A stretch of 64,000 nt of DNA, from NCBI GenBank assembly GCA_949358305.1, contig OX442320.1, forward strand, positions 5,038,259-5,102,258, read 5' to 3'. This document shows, piece by piece, positions 12,340-26,200 of the stretch. The notes beneath the pieces were generated by a model. That model saw nothing but the letters and a program-made list of their open reading frames with translations, had not been told where the DNA came from and made no database searches. The DNA is from Strigamia acuminata (Eukaryota; Arthropoda; Chilopoda; Geophilomorpha; Linotaeniidae). The stretch's first letter is position 1. Every line of letters begins with the position of its first letter. The translations under genes were made by a program, and so were the position numbers.

Positions 12340-13010
12340 CTTCTGAAAAGCCCGAGGCATGAGAAAAGCTTTCAGCTTCTGAAAAGCTTTTGGCTGCTGA
12401 AATGTCTCAGGCATTCAATGCTTCTGGAAGGCTTCAGGCTTGTGGCCATCAGAATTCTGAAGGCCATTAGGGCTTCAAGCTTCTGAAAACTTCAGGCATC
12501 AAAAGCCTTCGACCATCTAAAGGCTTCGGGCTTCTGAAAGGCTTCGGGCTTCTGAAAGGTTTAGAGGTTCTTATAGGCTTCGGGCTTCTGAAAGGCTTCA
12601 GGCTTCTGAAAGGCTACGGACTTCTGAAAGGCTTTGGGCTTCTGAAAGGCTTCAGGCTTCTGAAAGGCTTCAGGCTTCTGAAAGGCTTCGGGCTTCTGAA
12701 AGGCTTCAGGCTTCTGAAAGGCTTCGGGCTTCTGAAAGGCTTCGGGCTTCTGAAAGGCTACGGACTTCTGAAAGGCTTTGGGCTTCTGAAAGGCTTCGGG
12801 CTTCTGAAAGGCTTCGGGCTTCTGAAAGGCTACGGACTTCTGAAAGGCTTTGGGCTTCTGAAAGGCTTCGGGCTTCTGAAAGGCTTGGGCTTCTGAAAGG
12901 CTTCGGGCTTCTGAAAGGCTTCGAAGTTCTTATAGGCTTCGTGCTTCTGAAAGGCTTCAAGCTTCTGAAAGTCTTCGAGCTTCTGAAAACCTTCGAGCTT
13001 CTGAAAAATG
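12340..13010. repeat. 18-bp minisatellite (TTCTGAAAGGCTTCGGGC)
   Basis: More than 30 units of 18 bp with variants (TACGGAC, TTTGGGC) that recur in a higher-order pattern. An open frame on the minus strand would encode a Ser-Leu-Ser-Glu-Ala-type six-residue repeat; I treat it as non-coding. More diverged units extend left to about 12240. Confidence 0.92.
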
Positions 13011-14180
13011 TCAGGAATGCTTCAGGCGTCTAAAAAGTTTCTAGGAGATTTCAGCATTGTACAAAAAGTAGAGTTTTTTCAAACAGTTTAGCAAGTTGTA
13101 TGTTGTATGCTATTAGGTAAATTAACGTTTTGAGAACATTTCATTTGTCGGCATAAACAAAGAAAGACGTCACTTTCGTCGCTTTGAGAACTCCACTTTT
13201 GCCGTTGCAAATTTTATTGAACCTGGCAGATGTTGAGCCCTGTAAGTAATCGTCCCAATCCACTTGAAAATGAGTAAAAACACAGCAAGTCCAACTTGGT
13301 CCATAACTGAACAAAACTTCCATTTAGCCAACACTCAACACCAATTTAGAACCCATTCAGCGGCATTTCTACCACACCGAAGAAAAAAAATAAATAAACA
13401 ATAAAAAAAAATCCATCTAGCAAAATAATAAAAAAATGCCTCTCGTGGTAAAAAGAGTCCAATGATTACCCCACAAAATAGCTCTTGATCAACTTCTTAC
13501 AGCAAGAAACTTTCTCGAAGATCGATACATTTGTCGGCGTCAAGTTGACTCATTATACGCTCCAAGAGAAGGTCTCTCCAGCTGCCCTTTGGTTTCCGTT
13601 TAGGCAATTGTTTGCTCTAACTCCTTTGGGAGACAGTGCCACCTACTCACATCTCACAAGCACTAAGGAGAAAGAGAGAGGGAATGGAAGGAAAAGTATT
13701 TGCACAACTCGCCCTACTTTCCTCGCTTTATTATCGACAGAAAGAGAGCCAACTTTGTCACGACCTTGGCACATTCGCTCTATGCCTCCATGTCCAAGTT
13801 GAGCGGCCTCTCAACACTAACAGGAGACATTAATGTTTATCTATGGCTGTGCAAACTTAGCTCACAATAGGGATAATGCTAGCAAACCCAACACCGCGGT
13901 TGCCACTCAACTTTGAAAAAAAAAGTGAAATAAAACTCAAAACTTTACGTTCCACGCTGCCAAAGAAACACATTGCGGTAGGTACTTTACCGATATAGCT
14001 ATAAACGGGGTGGGGAAGGTAATAAGACTAAGGAATTCTTTCAAATAAAAAGTGACCTTTTGTTATTCTCCTGAGCTTGGAAATATTGACATGTGTGCCA
14101 ACAATCAACTGACTCAAGCCCCACCTAGTGGCAAAATATTAAATCTTTACATATATTCCAAACTGATACAATGTCGTTTT
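13011..14180. other. Gene-free stretch
   Basis: No supported gene. The frames around 13485-13833 are unremarkable and overlap each other. Confidence 0.5.
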
Positions 14181-14320
14181 AACTCCCATTGGTTGAGCCG
14201 TTTCACTGGTGTAGTGGCACAAAAAAGTAGCCCGTAACACCAGAATTGTAATCTAACTAGGCAAAACAACCAATAAAAAACTAAACCTTTGCTTACTTGC
14301 CAAAAGAAACCAACAAACCA
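14180..14320. mobile_element. Partial copy of the CACTGGTGTAGTG element
   Basis: Contains CATTGGTTGAGCC followed by TTTCACTGGTGTAGTGGC and CAACCAATAAA, matching the left part of the complete copies at 51766-52171 and 60509-60929. The right inverted end was not found. Confidence 0.5.
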
Positions 14321-14324
14321 TGCT

Positions 14325-14627
14325 AACATTAGCTGCGTTCAATTCTAAAATAGCTTTCAAAAACCGTTTTTTATCGTTTTCCAAAAACGATGAAAACGGT
14401 TTTCAACATTGAGCAGCTTCAACCGCCGATCTATTCGATTACAAAATGGCGGCCCGGGAAAACGATTTGAAATCGACGAAACCCACGAATTTCTGGTTTT
14501 CATGAAATCGGTTTTCAGAAAAACCAATTTCCGAAATGTGACGTCAAATGCGTCTACATCCGATATAGGAAAAAGGCGAAAACGACAAAAACGGGGAAAA
14601 CTGTTTAGAATTAAACGCAGCTAATGT
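14325..14627. mobile_element. MITE with 24-bp TIRs
   Basis: Left end AACATTAGCTGCGTTCAATTC and right end its near-perfect reverse complement (GAATTAAACGCAGCTAATGT). The interior is rich in AAAACG and CGTTTT sub-palindromes. About 300 bp, non-coding; a 71-codon frame inside (14409-14624) is incidental. Confidence 0.7.
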
Positions 14628-14639
14628 TTGATTGATTAA

Positions 14640-15835
14640 AAGGGGAAAAAACAGATTTAGCGAATTTAATAAACATTTTATTACCAATTAAAAAAAATCC
14701 ATCATTCTAATCACTTTTTACACTAAAATTCATTGAAAATAAACAGAACTACTTTTCCGCGTAGTGTAATCCGGCTCAACCGTATAGATTCCGTTAGGTT
14801 TCGATGAAAAGCACAAGACGTTTATTGCTATTTGGATTACTAATTAATTTACTAACTTTTCATCTTTTAATTAACAGGAAAGATGAGTCATGACAATTGA
14901 CTATTTTAAAAAAATAAAAATAAATAAAAAAATAGAAAAATCCATCTCTCATTTTTTCCCATAATTAACTTATACTCATTTATCAATGCACTCTATTGAC
15001 AAGTTGACACTCAATAATTCATCCCAACTATTATTTTTATTTTTCTATTATTAAATTTACATCTTATTGACTTTTTCTTTGCTAGTGCGAAATCAAATTA
15101 AATTTCTCTCCGAAAGAACCCTAAATGAAGCCAAATTTAAATCTCAACTTTTTATGCACACAATAACCGAGAGAAAAAGAAGAAATTTAAATGCAAATCT
15201 CATCTCGAATTCAACAACCACGAGTTATTTTTAAAAGTTACAAAAAAAAGAAAATAAAAAAAGATTCATTGAATGGGATTTCCAAAGTAGCGCCGCTGAG
15301 GTCCCCTTATGCAATCAATCGTAATTGTGTTTGAGTGGATCGATGCTGACAGCAGCTCCTCTCCACTGCAACACAATGTGAAATCTCCGTGCCTTTTCAA
15401 ATTGATTGTATAAACATGATCTAATCAGAGGGAATTTCATTATGGGGGCTAGTTTCCGCGCTTGCACTTCGGGCACTGGTCAAGGTGGCAAGTCAAGAAA
15501 AACATTGTTTAAAACAATTCCCGCCCTTTTGCTCGTCGTTCTGCTTTTAAAACATCGAAACCCACTTCTCAATACTGCGGCATTGACAAGGGGTTCGACA
15601 AACGACTGGAATCTTGTACACCCTCTAAGATTCCACTAGGAAATCTCTGGAATCTGGAATCTCGGAATTTGGCTTGTGACTGCGATATGGGGATTTACCA
15701 CAGCGGGAGGGACGCATACATCACGTAATAACAAGAAAGGGACTCAGATTGTTGGGTTTTGGCCTTTAATCGTTGTCTAGGGGTTGGGTCACCTATCTTA
15801 CTGTGTCGCTGTGCTGTTAGGCACGCTACACCAGC
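14640..15835. other. Gene-free stretch
   Basis: AT-rich; no convincing ORF. 15285-15420 is a more complex patch without repeats that could be regulatory. Confidence 0.5.
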
Positions 15836-15837
15836 TA

Positions 15838-16040
15838 CAAGATCTTGTGAGATTTTACGGGATCTCGTGAGATTTTACGAGATCTCGTAAGATTTTACGA
15901 GATCTCGTAAGATTTTACGGGATCTCGTAAGATTTTACGGGATCTCGTAAGATTTTACGGGATCTCGTAAGATTTTACGGGATCTCGTGAGAATTTATGA
16001 GATCTCGTGAGATTTTGCGAGATTTCAGGAATTCCCGAGA
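15838..16040. repeat. 20-bp minisatellite (GATCTCGTAAGATTTTACGG)
   Basis: About nine units of 20 bp. The unit carries an imperfect internal palindrome (CGTAAGATTTTACG). Confidence 0.9.
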
Positions 16041-17090
16041 TTGGAATCTGTGGAATCTCGTACACGTTTTTCACCTATGCCGAACCCTTGGGCATTGATC
16101 ATGTTTATACGGATTTCACTTTAGGGACGCCGTTACTTTTCATACGATAGGAAAAGTGGCAAAAAATTATGAACTTCGTGAGTTTAAAAGTGATAGATAA
16201 ATAAACTTGATGAACTTTTACATTGACGAGTGAACAGTGAACAGTGAACATTCGATCAGCGAATGTTTTTTCCACAAGATGCTTCTTTGCAATAAAGGGT
16301 ATTAAAGGGTTAAGTAATAAGTGAAATTAAGTGTCAGAATCGGATAGAAGCCTCAAACATTGGCGACAGAACTTCATCTCCAGATGATGATAAACGACAG
16401 ACAACAACAGTTTCCACTCTTGACATTTCTTTTTCACAAACCCTTCACACAGACCTCTCAAAAACAATAGTCTGAAGAAAGAAAGTAAAGAAAAAGAAGA
16501 AGAAAAAACCAAACATTTTCTCCCCATCAAACTGGATTTAATCACAATTATTATCAATTTCTTTGTCGAAGCAAAAAGAGACAAAGAAAATTGATTTTTT
16601 TGTCTTTTGTCCTTTCAATTTTAAAATTCCTGTCATGTTCTTCCCAATAAACTGCATTTGATCATTGGTGGGATTTGCAATTTCAAATCTCCAGCTGCAA
16701 CATGCAGAATACAATAAACACTGAATGCTACCTTTTGCTTCAACATATAAAATGTTAAAGCTTAACTGCACCTGTGCCTCGCTCAAGCCGCAGCACTAGC
16801 TACATGTGCCCAAACTGACAATGCAGAATGTCAGATTGTAACTAGATTAAATGGCACTAGTAAATTTTGCTGCAATCATGATGTCTGAATAGAGTGGCCA
16901 AGATGAGTTCTCACAGGTGGCGCCACTTTGAAGCACCACATCGACTCTGGGTGATGTTAAAGCGATCGAAGACCTGCTTCCATCGAGCAGATGTATTGTC
17001 TTGTGTATGATTCCTTGAGTCGTCAAGATTTGTAGCAATTTTGAAATACTGTATACTCAATGTATGAAGATTACAGGGATTTACAATGAG
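16041..17090. other. Gene-free stretch
   Basis: No supported gene or repeat family recognised. Confidence 0.5.
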
Positions 17091-17094
17091 TTTT

Positions 17095-17560
17095 TGGATT
17101 TCAGGATTTCAGGCAGATGCATTATGATTTCAGGTAGATTCATCAGGATTTCAGGCAGATTCATCAGGATTTCAGTCAGATTCATCAGCATTTCTGGCAG
17201 ATTCATCAGGATTTCAGGCAGATTCATCAGCATTTCAGGCAGATTCATCAAGATTTCAGGCAGATTCATCAGGATTTCATGCAGATTCATCAGGATTTCA
17301 GGTAGGTTTATCATAATTTCAGGTTGATTTATCAGAATTCATCAGCATTTCAGGCAGATTTATCATACTTATCATACAGACAGATTTATCAGGATTTCAG
17401 GCAGATTTATCAGGATTTCAGACAGATTTATCAGTATTCCAAGCAGATTTATCAAGATTTCAGGCAAATTTATCGGGAATCCAGGCAAATTATCAGGATT
17501 CCAGGCAAATTTATCAAAATTTCAGGCGGAATTATCAAAATTTCAAGCGGATTTCTTGAA
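17095..17560. repeat. 21-bp minisatellite (AGGCAGATTCATCAGGATTTC)
   Basis: About 20 units, 21 bp at first and drifting to 20 bp to the right (TTTATCAGGATTTCAGGCAG). Long frames on both strands are produced by the repeat. Confidence 0.9.
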
Positions 17561-19885
17561 ACATTTTTCTCAATTATTCTACAATTTGCGACATAATTTG
17601 AAAGATTTCATAAATTACCAGGATTTTAAAGATTTTGTAAGATTTCTACAATTTCGAAAACTTCATGAGATTTCTACAATTTCGGAGATTTCGTGAGATT
17701 TCTAGAATCTCGAAGCTTTCATAAAACATCACTGATTTAAAAATTCAAAATCTAGGTCCACATACCCCTCGATCACAGTTGAACTTCCAATCGTTACAAC
17801 GCTAACAAACTAAACCACCGCCACCAAAAACCCAAATAAAACCAGAATTGTACTCCAAACCCTTCCATAATTCGTCAATTAAGTAAAAACAAACCCCTTT
17901 AACCCCCTTCTACCCCTAACACCCAACAACCAAACCATAACCCCCCACAAAACCAAAATAATCCCACAAACCCAACTCTCCACCCTTTACAATCAAATGA
18001 TTTTCATTAGCAGTTGAGTTGTCTTAACCTGTGCAACGAGAAAGGTTTTACTGCCCGTTTAAGCGAGACAAAACCTCCTCAATTTATATCATTTGTATCC
18101 CTTCAATCAATTAAGATATCTTGAGTATCCCCCTATTTTTGCCATAATTGCAACACGCCTGAGCCAATATAATTGGCAATGGCCAGCCATTTGCTACGAC
18201 TAGCTTTTCGCTTTACGATCATGTTTCTCACTTAATTCCTCTTTATCTGCAATTTTATGCCCCACACACATTCTCCGCCAACGGAGACCACTGATGCCAT
18301 CCAATCATGGGCTATTACACATCCACAATCATATCTAAAGTTGCTCACAATCAACCACGGCAACCGGCCAGTCACGTTCATATTTCCAGAGTAACGCATT
18401 AAATTAACTTCCGGCTAAATCCGATGTCGCTGATTAACTTGTTCATTATCTCGCGTTTCATTTCGCAGGAGAAAAAACACGCGATAGATCCGATTGCGAT
18501 GGCCGATCACTAGGGGACCAAATCCCGGCGTAAACCGATTCATAAACCACTCCAGTCGTGTGTTTTAGTTTTTGGCGGTTTTCGGTGCCATTTTGTTTAT
18601 GGAAACGGTAGAAACCGTAAAAACCGAAACTTTGAACGCGCCTATTGTTTAAAAATGAAATAATTTGTCGTGTGATTACAGCGCCATCTATGGACAAAAT
18701 ACTTAAGTTTTTCACTTGTGTCATCCTAAGAGAATTTGTAACCTAGTTCACGCCAACTTTGAAATATAGATGGAGCCACTGTTTTCCCATAGACTTACAT
18801 GTTAATTTCTTTTTTCAGTAAAACAAAAATGGCGGATGGCAAGTCCCGTAGTGATCGTCCCAAGAATCGACAGAAAAAAGAAACAAACTGAAGACTTACG
18901 GTTGGTAGATCGGATTCTGCGGTTGCCATTTTGGTTGATCTGCAAAAGCATGAAAAAGAAAATGTTATTGAATAAAAATAAGCAATCAAAGAAACAAATG
19001 GGCATTGTTGACATCTCTTGAATCCTGGGAACCCAAGATGGGAGTATGTAGTGACTTGCCTTTGTTTCAGTCCATGATTGAAACAGAAATAAGATTTATT
19101 TTTTTCCACACTCTAAGCCTGAGCAGCTGTCAAAACAAGGGGTAGGTTTAAATCCAGGGAGACACATTTATCATGTGACCATCAGTTTTCTCATATTGTC
19201 ACAAAACATTTCCATTCTTTAAAAAAAAAACAATGCAAAAGCAATTTTTCTACCCAGTCTCTTTGAAGTACAAATATCCCATCATTAATGACTTGTTGGG
19301 CACCATGCACCTTTTAATTTTGCTTCATTTTTGCATGAAAAAATGCATTTATCTGCATAAAAACATCAATTTTGGGGCTTATAATGTTTATTTTTGCATA
19401 TTAAAAATACATTTCCTTGTCCACAGCCCATTTGTTTACATAAAAACTGCATTTTTCAACATTTTGCAAATTTATTTTACCTCAGATATGAATATATTCA
19501 TGATTTCTCTCCATTCCATGTGAATTTCAACACAAAATATTCTATTTTCATCACAAAATAAATAAAGAAAATAAATTACAGTCCAACACTTGTCCTAACA
19601 GCACACATTTGAATACTTGGGGGAATAATAATAACAATTCTTCATGTAAACAATACAATATTAAACAATAACACAATTCAAATGCCCATTTTTCCCTGTC
19701 CACATTTCAATTGTGAGAATTGGTGGCAGCTGTAGCCTTGGTAACAAACCCAAAAAGAACCATTGACTACCTTGGAACCAGCTGTGGCACTAAAGACTTA
19801 ATCTCTCGTGTTGACTATTACCTATAGTTCGCGCCCGGTATCTGGACGCTAAATTCATACTGCGCATCCCATTCCGCGCAGACGA
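17561..19885. other. Gene-free stretch with a complex core
   Basis: 17760-18000 is C/A-rich. 18000-18430 is unusually complex, repeat-free sequence with TAATTGG, CAATCAATTAAG and similar homeodomain-like motifs; it has no ORF and could be a conserved non-coding element. The remainder shows nothing recognisable. Confidence 0.4.
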
Positions 19886-19887
19886 TT

Positions 19888-20059
19888 TTCTAATTCCAGT
19901 TGTTATTTAGCAGTATTAGGCCTAATAGTACAACAATAAACTCATTATTAAAAGTAATTTACAGCATAGTACCAAATATTTTTATTTATTTACCCTATTT
20001 TCAGCATTATTAGGCCTATTATTAGGCTTAATACTGCTAAATAACAACTGGAATTAGAA
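19888..20059. mobile_element. Short TIR element (about 38-bp ends)
   Basis: Inverted ends TTCTAATTCCAGTTGTTATT... and its reverse complement, converging on AGGCCTAATA palindromes. About 172 bp and non-coding. No clear target duplication was seen. Confidence 0.7.
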
Positions 20060-22690
20060 TGACAGGCAGCTAATGCATTCTGCAAGCAAAGCAATTAAAT
20101 GTCTTTTTGACAAGTTCTTGACAGATGAATTAGGGATTTGAAAGAGTCAAATGAGCAAAACCAATTACCAACAAATTTCCTCTAACTGCCAACAATTAAA
20201 ATGCAGTAACAAGAAATTCATTAAAAATCCTTCAGATAAATAAATGCAAAAGAAACCCGTCATTCTTAAGTGACACTTGATCCGCCGCCTGGCTGCTTTG
20301 TTAGTGCTCGTCACAACTTGATATTTTTGTCGATGCTTTGACGTGGTGACGTCAATGCACAGAACAAATGATGCTCTACAGCTTTATAATTGACATTTTT
20401 TGTAGCGTTGTCGATTATTAAGCAACAACTTGAAAAACAACGTTGCAACAATGCTACAGTGACGAAACACGTCTCGTTGGATTCACCACATCAAGTTTGG
20501 CACTCTTCCTATTGGCTACTAAAGCTTCGCTTTGCCATTTTCATGTGAGAGGTCGCTAGTGACGTCGCTGGCACATTTTCAAAATGGCTGCTCGAACGTC
20601 TAGGAAACAGGTTGTTAAAAAAAAGTTGATAGAAACATCAACATTAGTATTGGAAAATTGGACGCAAACTAAGAAATAAATGTCGAGTTCATTCAATTTT
20701 TTTCAGAATTTTTAAAATTAATTTCTCTATTGCACGTGGTGAAAAATCTCAGCCAATGGGAACAATTTACCAAAACTCAACTTCCCAAGATGGTCACGTA
20801 ATCTGTATCGAATGCAATATCGCGCGATGAAAGGGTTGAGAACTAGCATCGTTTGGCACGCGCACTTCTGGCAGTCGCGTTACAAATTGCACGCAATTCA
20901 TTTTTCCGTTTTGTTGAAAATGACAAAGCGCGCAATTTTTGTTTCGCAATTTTTAAAATTCGCGCTAGCCAATAGGAGTTGTTCCATACTTACACCGAAA
21001 CAGACTTCATACCAATCCATCATCAAATTAAAAATATCTACAACAATTTCCAAAAACTGTTGTCGATTACTTCATCGCCGGTTGCACTTGTCCAGAATTT
21101 ATCCACCCAAAATTTAAGTGATCAAAAAATGTTTCAAGGGTTGTCAATTCACCACCAGATGGCTGCAATCTGCAATACATAAAATCAGTGTTTCAACAGC
21201 ACATGGAAGGACACTGCACAATTCTTGTAATTATTTTGAATAAGGCTTAAAATTCAGAAATCGAAAGAGACAAGCTAATCTACACTCATTAGGTTAATGA
21301 TTAGGTCTACTCTAATTGTTAACAACACTTGTATCCAATTGCCCACTTATCTTCCCATGCAATTGAATGGAGTAATCAGGCCGATCCCATTGGCCAAATC
21401 TTCCCGCCACATCTACTTCGCTCGTTGAGAAATTCATAATTCACTTTTGGCGGACAGACAGACACAATTAATATAATGATTCCTCGTATTAATCTTCCCA
21501 TAACCAAGGTGGGTCAAAAAAAATTACAGAAGTGGAAAACTAACTAATTCTTTTTTCCTGAAAATTAATTAAGGAAGTCAACTTTTATTCCTCGAAAACT
21601 TTTTTTTCTTATTTTATAATATCTAAATACGAATAGTTTTTCAATTATTAATAAGATAAGTTAATATTTATGACATAAAACACCTTTAATGGGAGCGCCG
21701 TATACCGTTTTGCCATCCGATTGCACTAGGTGGCGTATTAAAATTAGTCCTAAAACATGTGCTTTTACCAGGAAAAATGGGATTGCACCACGAAAAAGTA
21801 ACTGTGCACATGTGCAGAAGGATTTTTGAAAAGAAGACAGAAATGACCGACCACAGCTACACATGTGTAGTAACCAGCCATGGCTATGGAAAGGTTAACA
21901 AGCCATCTTGTTATTTGCCAGGTCTATCTTTTAATACTGTTGTTAGGGCAAGACAAGAGACCGGGGCTCTGAAAGAACACCCGCGCTCTATTGACGAAAC
22001 CTAGCGATTGAATCCACTCAGTTGGTCAATTTAAATACAGAGTGCTTATTTTAGTGTGTTTGATCAATTTAGATATTGAATTCAGTCATTTTGGTCAATT
22101 TTAAGAATTGAATTCGATCGGTTGTCACAAATACTGCATTCAATTAGCGGCCAACAAATGTCACAAAAAATCAATGAGTTTTTGCACCATCTGGTGGAGA
22201 GCGTTGAAAACAATCATATTGCAATGATGTTATCGTCTTCGAGTAACCAAAGCACTGCAGCGATCGAATTTCGATAACAACCTGAAATTAAAGACTCAAA
22301 TAAAAATTCCATCTGGTCTCTCTCATTCTGAACATCCGGCTTTACCCAGAGATGAAAAAATGGCTGATCTTGCTACTGTTCCTTACAATTCTGATACTAA
22401 TCCAAGCAAAGTTAGTACAAAATTATGAGTTTATTTTGTTTTTACACTTATTATACTATTTTTCAGTTGCCTACATCATTTTGATTGCGCGAATTTACAT
22501 ATCTGCAACTATCAACATAAATGTATCAAAATTGGTTAAAATTCCTTGACCTTAGAATGAAACCGGGACTCAATGTCCACAAATTGGACTCGAGATAAAA
22601 ATTCAGCAATGTCACTTTACGTCAATAACAAATTCATTCACTTAAATGTTGTTATATAAGTCACCTTTGTCTATTGTGAAGATAATTAAA
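20060..22690. other. Gene-free stretch
   Basis: Several frames of 65-100 codons overlap one another and none looks like a protein. 21290-21500 is complex, repeat-free sequence with TAATGATTAG-like motifs and could be regulatory. Confidence 0.45.
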
Positions 22691-22983
22691 GTAAAACGCC
22701 GATTACCCGAACTAATTGGGATACAGATGTTCATAAAACCGATTTGTTCGCATAATCTGTCGCAAGGTTTATGTACAACTGAATTGTGCACATTGTATAA
22801 ATAAACTTACCAAGTTAATAATAAACTCGCAATCGAGATGCCGTTTCAGAACTTAAACTCAGTTGGCCAACGTGTCTAGGGAATTTGTGTATAGGAAAAT
22901 AAAAAATCGTTAGGAATCGATTAAAAAATAAGTAAAAGTAAAAACCAATCACTGCTGTTCGGATAACCGGTCGTTAACTTTAC
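22691..22983. mobile_element. Degenerate pogo/Tigger-like MITE
   Basis: Left end GTAAAACGCCGATTACCCGAAC and right end TTCGGATAACCGGTCGTTAAC read as an imperfect inverted pair, in the style of pogo-type ends. Non-coding. Confidence 0.4.
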
Positions 22984-23290
22984 CAACATTTTTAATTCCA
23001 GTCTAAGTTGATCATTGAAATGGATTTTATAAAGTCTGGCTATTTTTTTTTTATAATTTTTTTTTTTAATTTTGTACAAAATTTACAATTAAAAAAAATC
23101 AATGAATTGCGCCGTTAAATAATTTCATCAATTATTAATGACAGCAAAGAGTTATGGCTAGAAAACTAATTTGATGCAGTTTGTATCCTTAATTTCAACA
23201 TGTTGGACCTTAAATCAATTTTTTTTTTTTTAAATATTAAATGAAATATATATTCAGTGTGAGATTATAGTAGTATCACATTTGGTGATC

Positions 23291-26200
23291 ATGATGCGAC
23301 CAGGGATAGAAAGTGTTTGTAAAAAGGTAAATATCTTTGATTAAACGGGTTGATTTTGATTTAAATTTGGTTTAAATTTGTATAAATTCATGTAATTTGG
23401 CATAATTGGATGTAAATTGGTTTTGGATATAAAATTTTTTTTTTTTAATTTATTTTGAAGGTTTTAATAAGTGAATTTCAACGTGGTTTTCGGACGTCTT
23501 GTTGTGGGAATTTCTGGTATGCGAACAGAATGGACACGGGGATTCATTCGGCAAAATTTCCAGCGACTAGAGAAGTGGAAGGGAAAATAGAGGAATATGA
23601 TATTCGGGAAGATGTGCTGTTCGAACGTAATGGAAAAGCGGGTGTGATACTTCTCAATAGACCGAAATTGATGAATGCTTTTAATCTGCAAATGGCGAAT
23701 AAGATTTCGTTCCAGCTGAAGGTATGGAAGGGAAAAGTTGATTTAATTGTGTCTTTTGTGGAAAAAAAATTGGGAATTGGTATTTTTATGATTTATAAAA
23801 TGGATTTTGGGTTGAAATTGAATTATTTGAGTAAAAAAAAAATCATGGGTGAAAATTGGCATTTTTGTGTGAAAAATTTAAAATTTTGTGTACAAAATTT
23901 AATTTTTTGGGTCAAAAATTGAAATTTCTGATTCTTTTCTAGAAATGGAAGGTATGATGGAAGGAAAAAGTTGAATTAATTTGTTCTTTTGTGGGAAATA
24001 AATTTGAGAATTGGTAATTTTAATTTAAAATGGGAATTTGGGATAAAAATTTAAATTTTGTGTACAAAATTGAACATTTCAAAAGGAAATGGAATAATTT
24101 CAACAACAAAATTGAGTATTTTCAGCCACAAAATTGAGTACTTTACTATTTTCAGCCACAAAATTGAGTATTTTCAACAAAAATTGAATATTTGAAATAT
24201 TTCCTAGTTCAATGAAATATTTCCTCTGTCAATGAAATATTTCCTCTGTCAATGAAATATTTCCTGTCAATGAAATATTTCCTAGTTCAATGAAATATTT
24301 CTTACATGTTAGTTTAATAAAATATTTCCTAGTTCAATGAAATATTTCCAAGTAAAATCAAATATTTCCGAGTAAAATCAAATATTACCTAGAAAATGCA
24401 AATATTACCTATAAAAACCAAATATTACCAATAAAAACCAAATATTACCTATAAAAACCAAATATTACCAATAAAAACCAAATATTACCAATAAAAACCA
24501 AATATTACCAATAAAAACCAAATATTACCAATAAAAACCAAATATTACCAATAAAAACCAAATATTGCCTTAAAAAACCAAACTTTTCCAAGCAAAATCA
24601 AATATTTTCATGAGAAAATCAAACATATGCATGAAAAATCAAATATTACCAATAAATCAATCACAATGCCCACGTTAAAATTCAGTTTTAACTAAAAACT
24701 AAAAAAAAATTATTATTTTCCATACCCTTTACCCAGCCTTGCAAACCCTCCTGTTTTTAAACACCACATAACAAACAAATGTTTAAATCTTTCTCTAGAA
24801 ATGGAGACGAGAAGTGCCAATAGTAATCATCAAAGGAAGTGGCGGGAAAGCATTTTGCTCAGGCGGAGACGTTCGAAGTATGAAACATTCAAATTTCACA
24901 CTAAAAATTCAAAAGATGATATAAATATACCTACACATGATTTAGCCGCTTTCGAAGCCGCCAAAGTCCACGATCCAAGTGCACACGACTTCTTTCGAGG
25001 GATTTACGGAATCGCGAATATAGTTGACACGTTGAAAATCCCGTACGTTGCATTCATCGACGGCTTGACAATGGGCGGCGTAAGTAAAATTCATTTTAAC
25101 CTTCGGAGAAGAATTGAACCACCATAAACTTTTTGCCACTGACAAACACCTGAATTCAAAAAGATATTTCAGTTTTTATTTTGTTTCAAACGTGTTTTTT
25201 TAACAAATACGTACGCGTTTTCACATTGCGGCCGTTGAAGAAGCGGGAACAAAATGGCGACAGCTAAACGGTGTAAAAATACCACCTGGCGATAAAACAC
25301 TAAAACATGCAAGCGTCATATCTTTCTGAAAATTATGGAAAAAATAATATTATTTTCTATAACAAAAAAAATAAACGAAAGGAAAACTATCTCAAATTGT
25401 AAAAATTATTCATTGAATTTTGCTTTACCTAGGGTGTTGGTCTCTCGCTACAAGGTACTCACAGGATAGCCACAGAAAAAACTGTTTTTTCTATGCCGGA
25501 AGTAGTCATTGGTAATATTTACATTTCTTTTATTATTTACTTTGCGTCATATTATCCTAAATTTAAATTTAAATTAAATTTAATTTAAATGGTAGTTACG
25601 GTTGTTACAGTAATTCACAGACATTTCTAATAAAGTCCCAGACAGCTCTAACACTGTCCCAGACAGTTCTAATAATGTCCCAGACAGTTCTAGTGATTCC
25701 TGGACAGTTCTAGTGATTCCTGGACAGTTCTAGTGATTCCTGGACAGTTCTAGTAATTCCTGGACAGTTCTAGTGATTCCTGGACAGTTCTGGTGGTTCC
25801 TGGACAGTTCTAGTAAACTCCAAGGCAGTTCTAGTGATTCCCAGACAGTGCTAGACATTATCAATTTTTTTCCTTTTGCCGCGGCCGAACCTGTCCAGAT
25901 TTCCCAGTAAAATTTGTTCCCGTGGCCCGACCTATCTAGATTTTCTGGTACTAAAATTGTTCCCACACAGTTCTCGAGAGGTGTGGGATCATGCCCAGAA
26001 CAGAATGTCACATCTTTAAATTTAAAATATTTATTTACAAACTTCAACAAGATAAATATGTATTTCCAGGTTGGTTTACCGACGTCGGTGCATCTCATTT
26101 CCTGCCTCGCTTGCCGCACTGGCTCGGCACATTTTATGGGTTAACCGGCCACAGGTTGACCGGTCTGGATGTGCTAAAAGGTGGAATAGCGACCCATTAT

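Noticed and set aside
20812-21182. Overlapping 101- and 67-codon frames
   Set aside because: Composition is not protein-like, the frames overlap in different phases, and there are no supporting splice or promoter signals.
21661-22004. Opposed frames containing Cys and His residues
   Set aside because: Spacing fits no zinc-finger pattern and no exon partner is visible.
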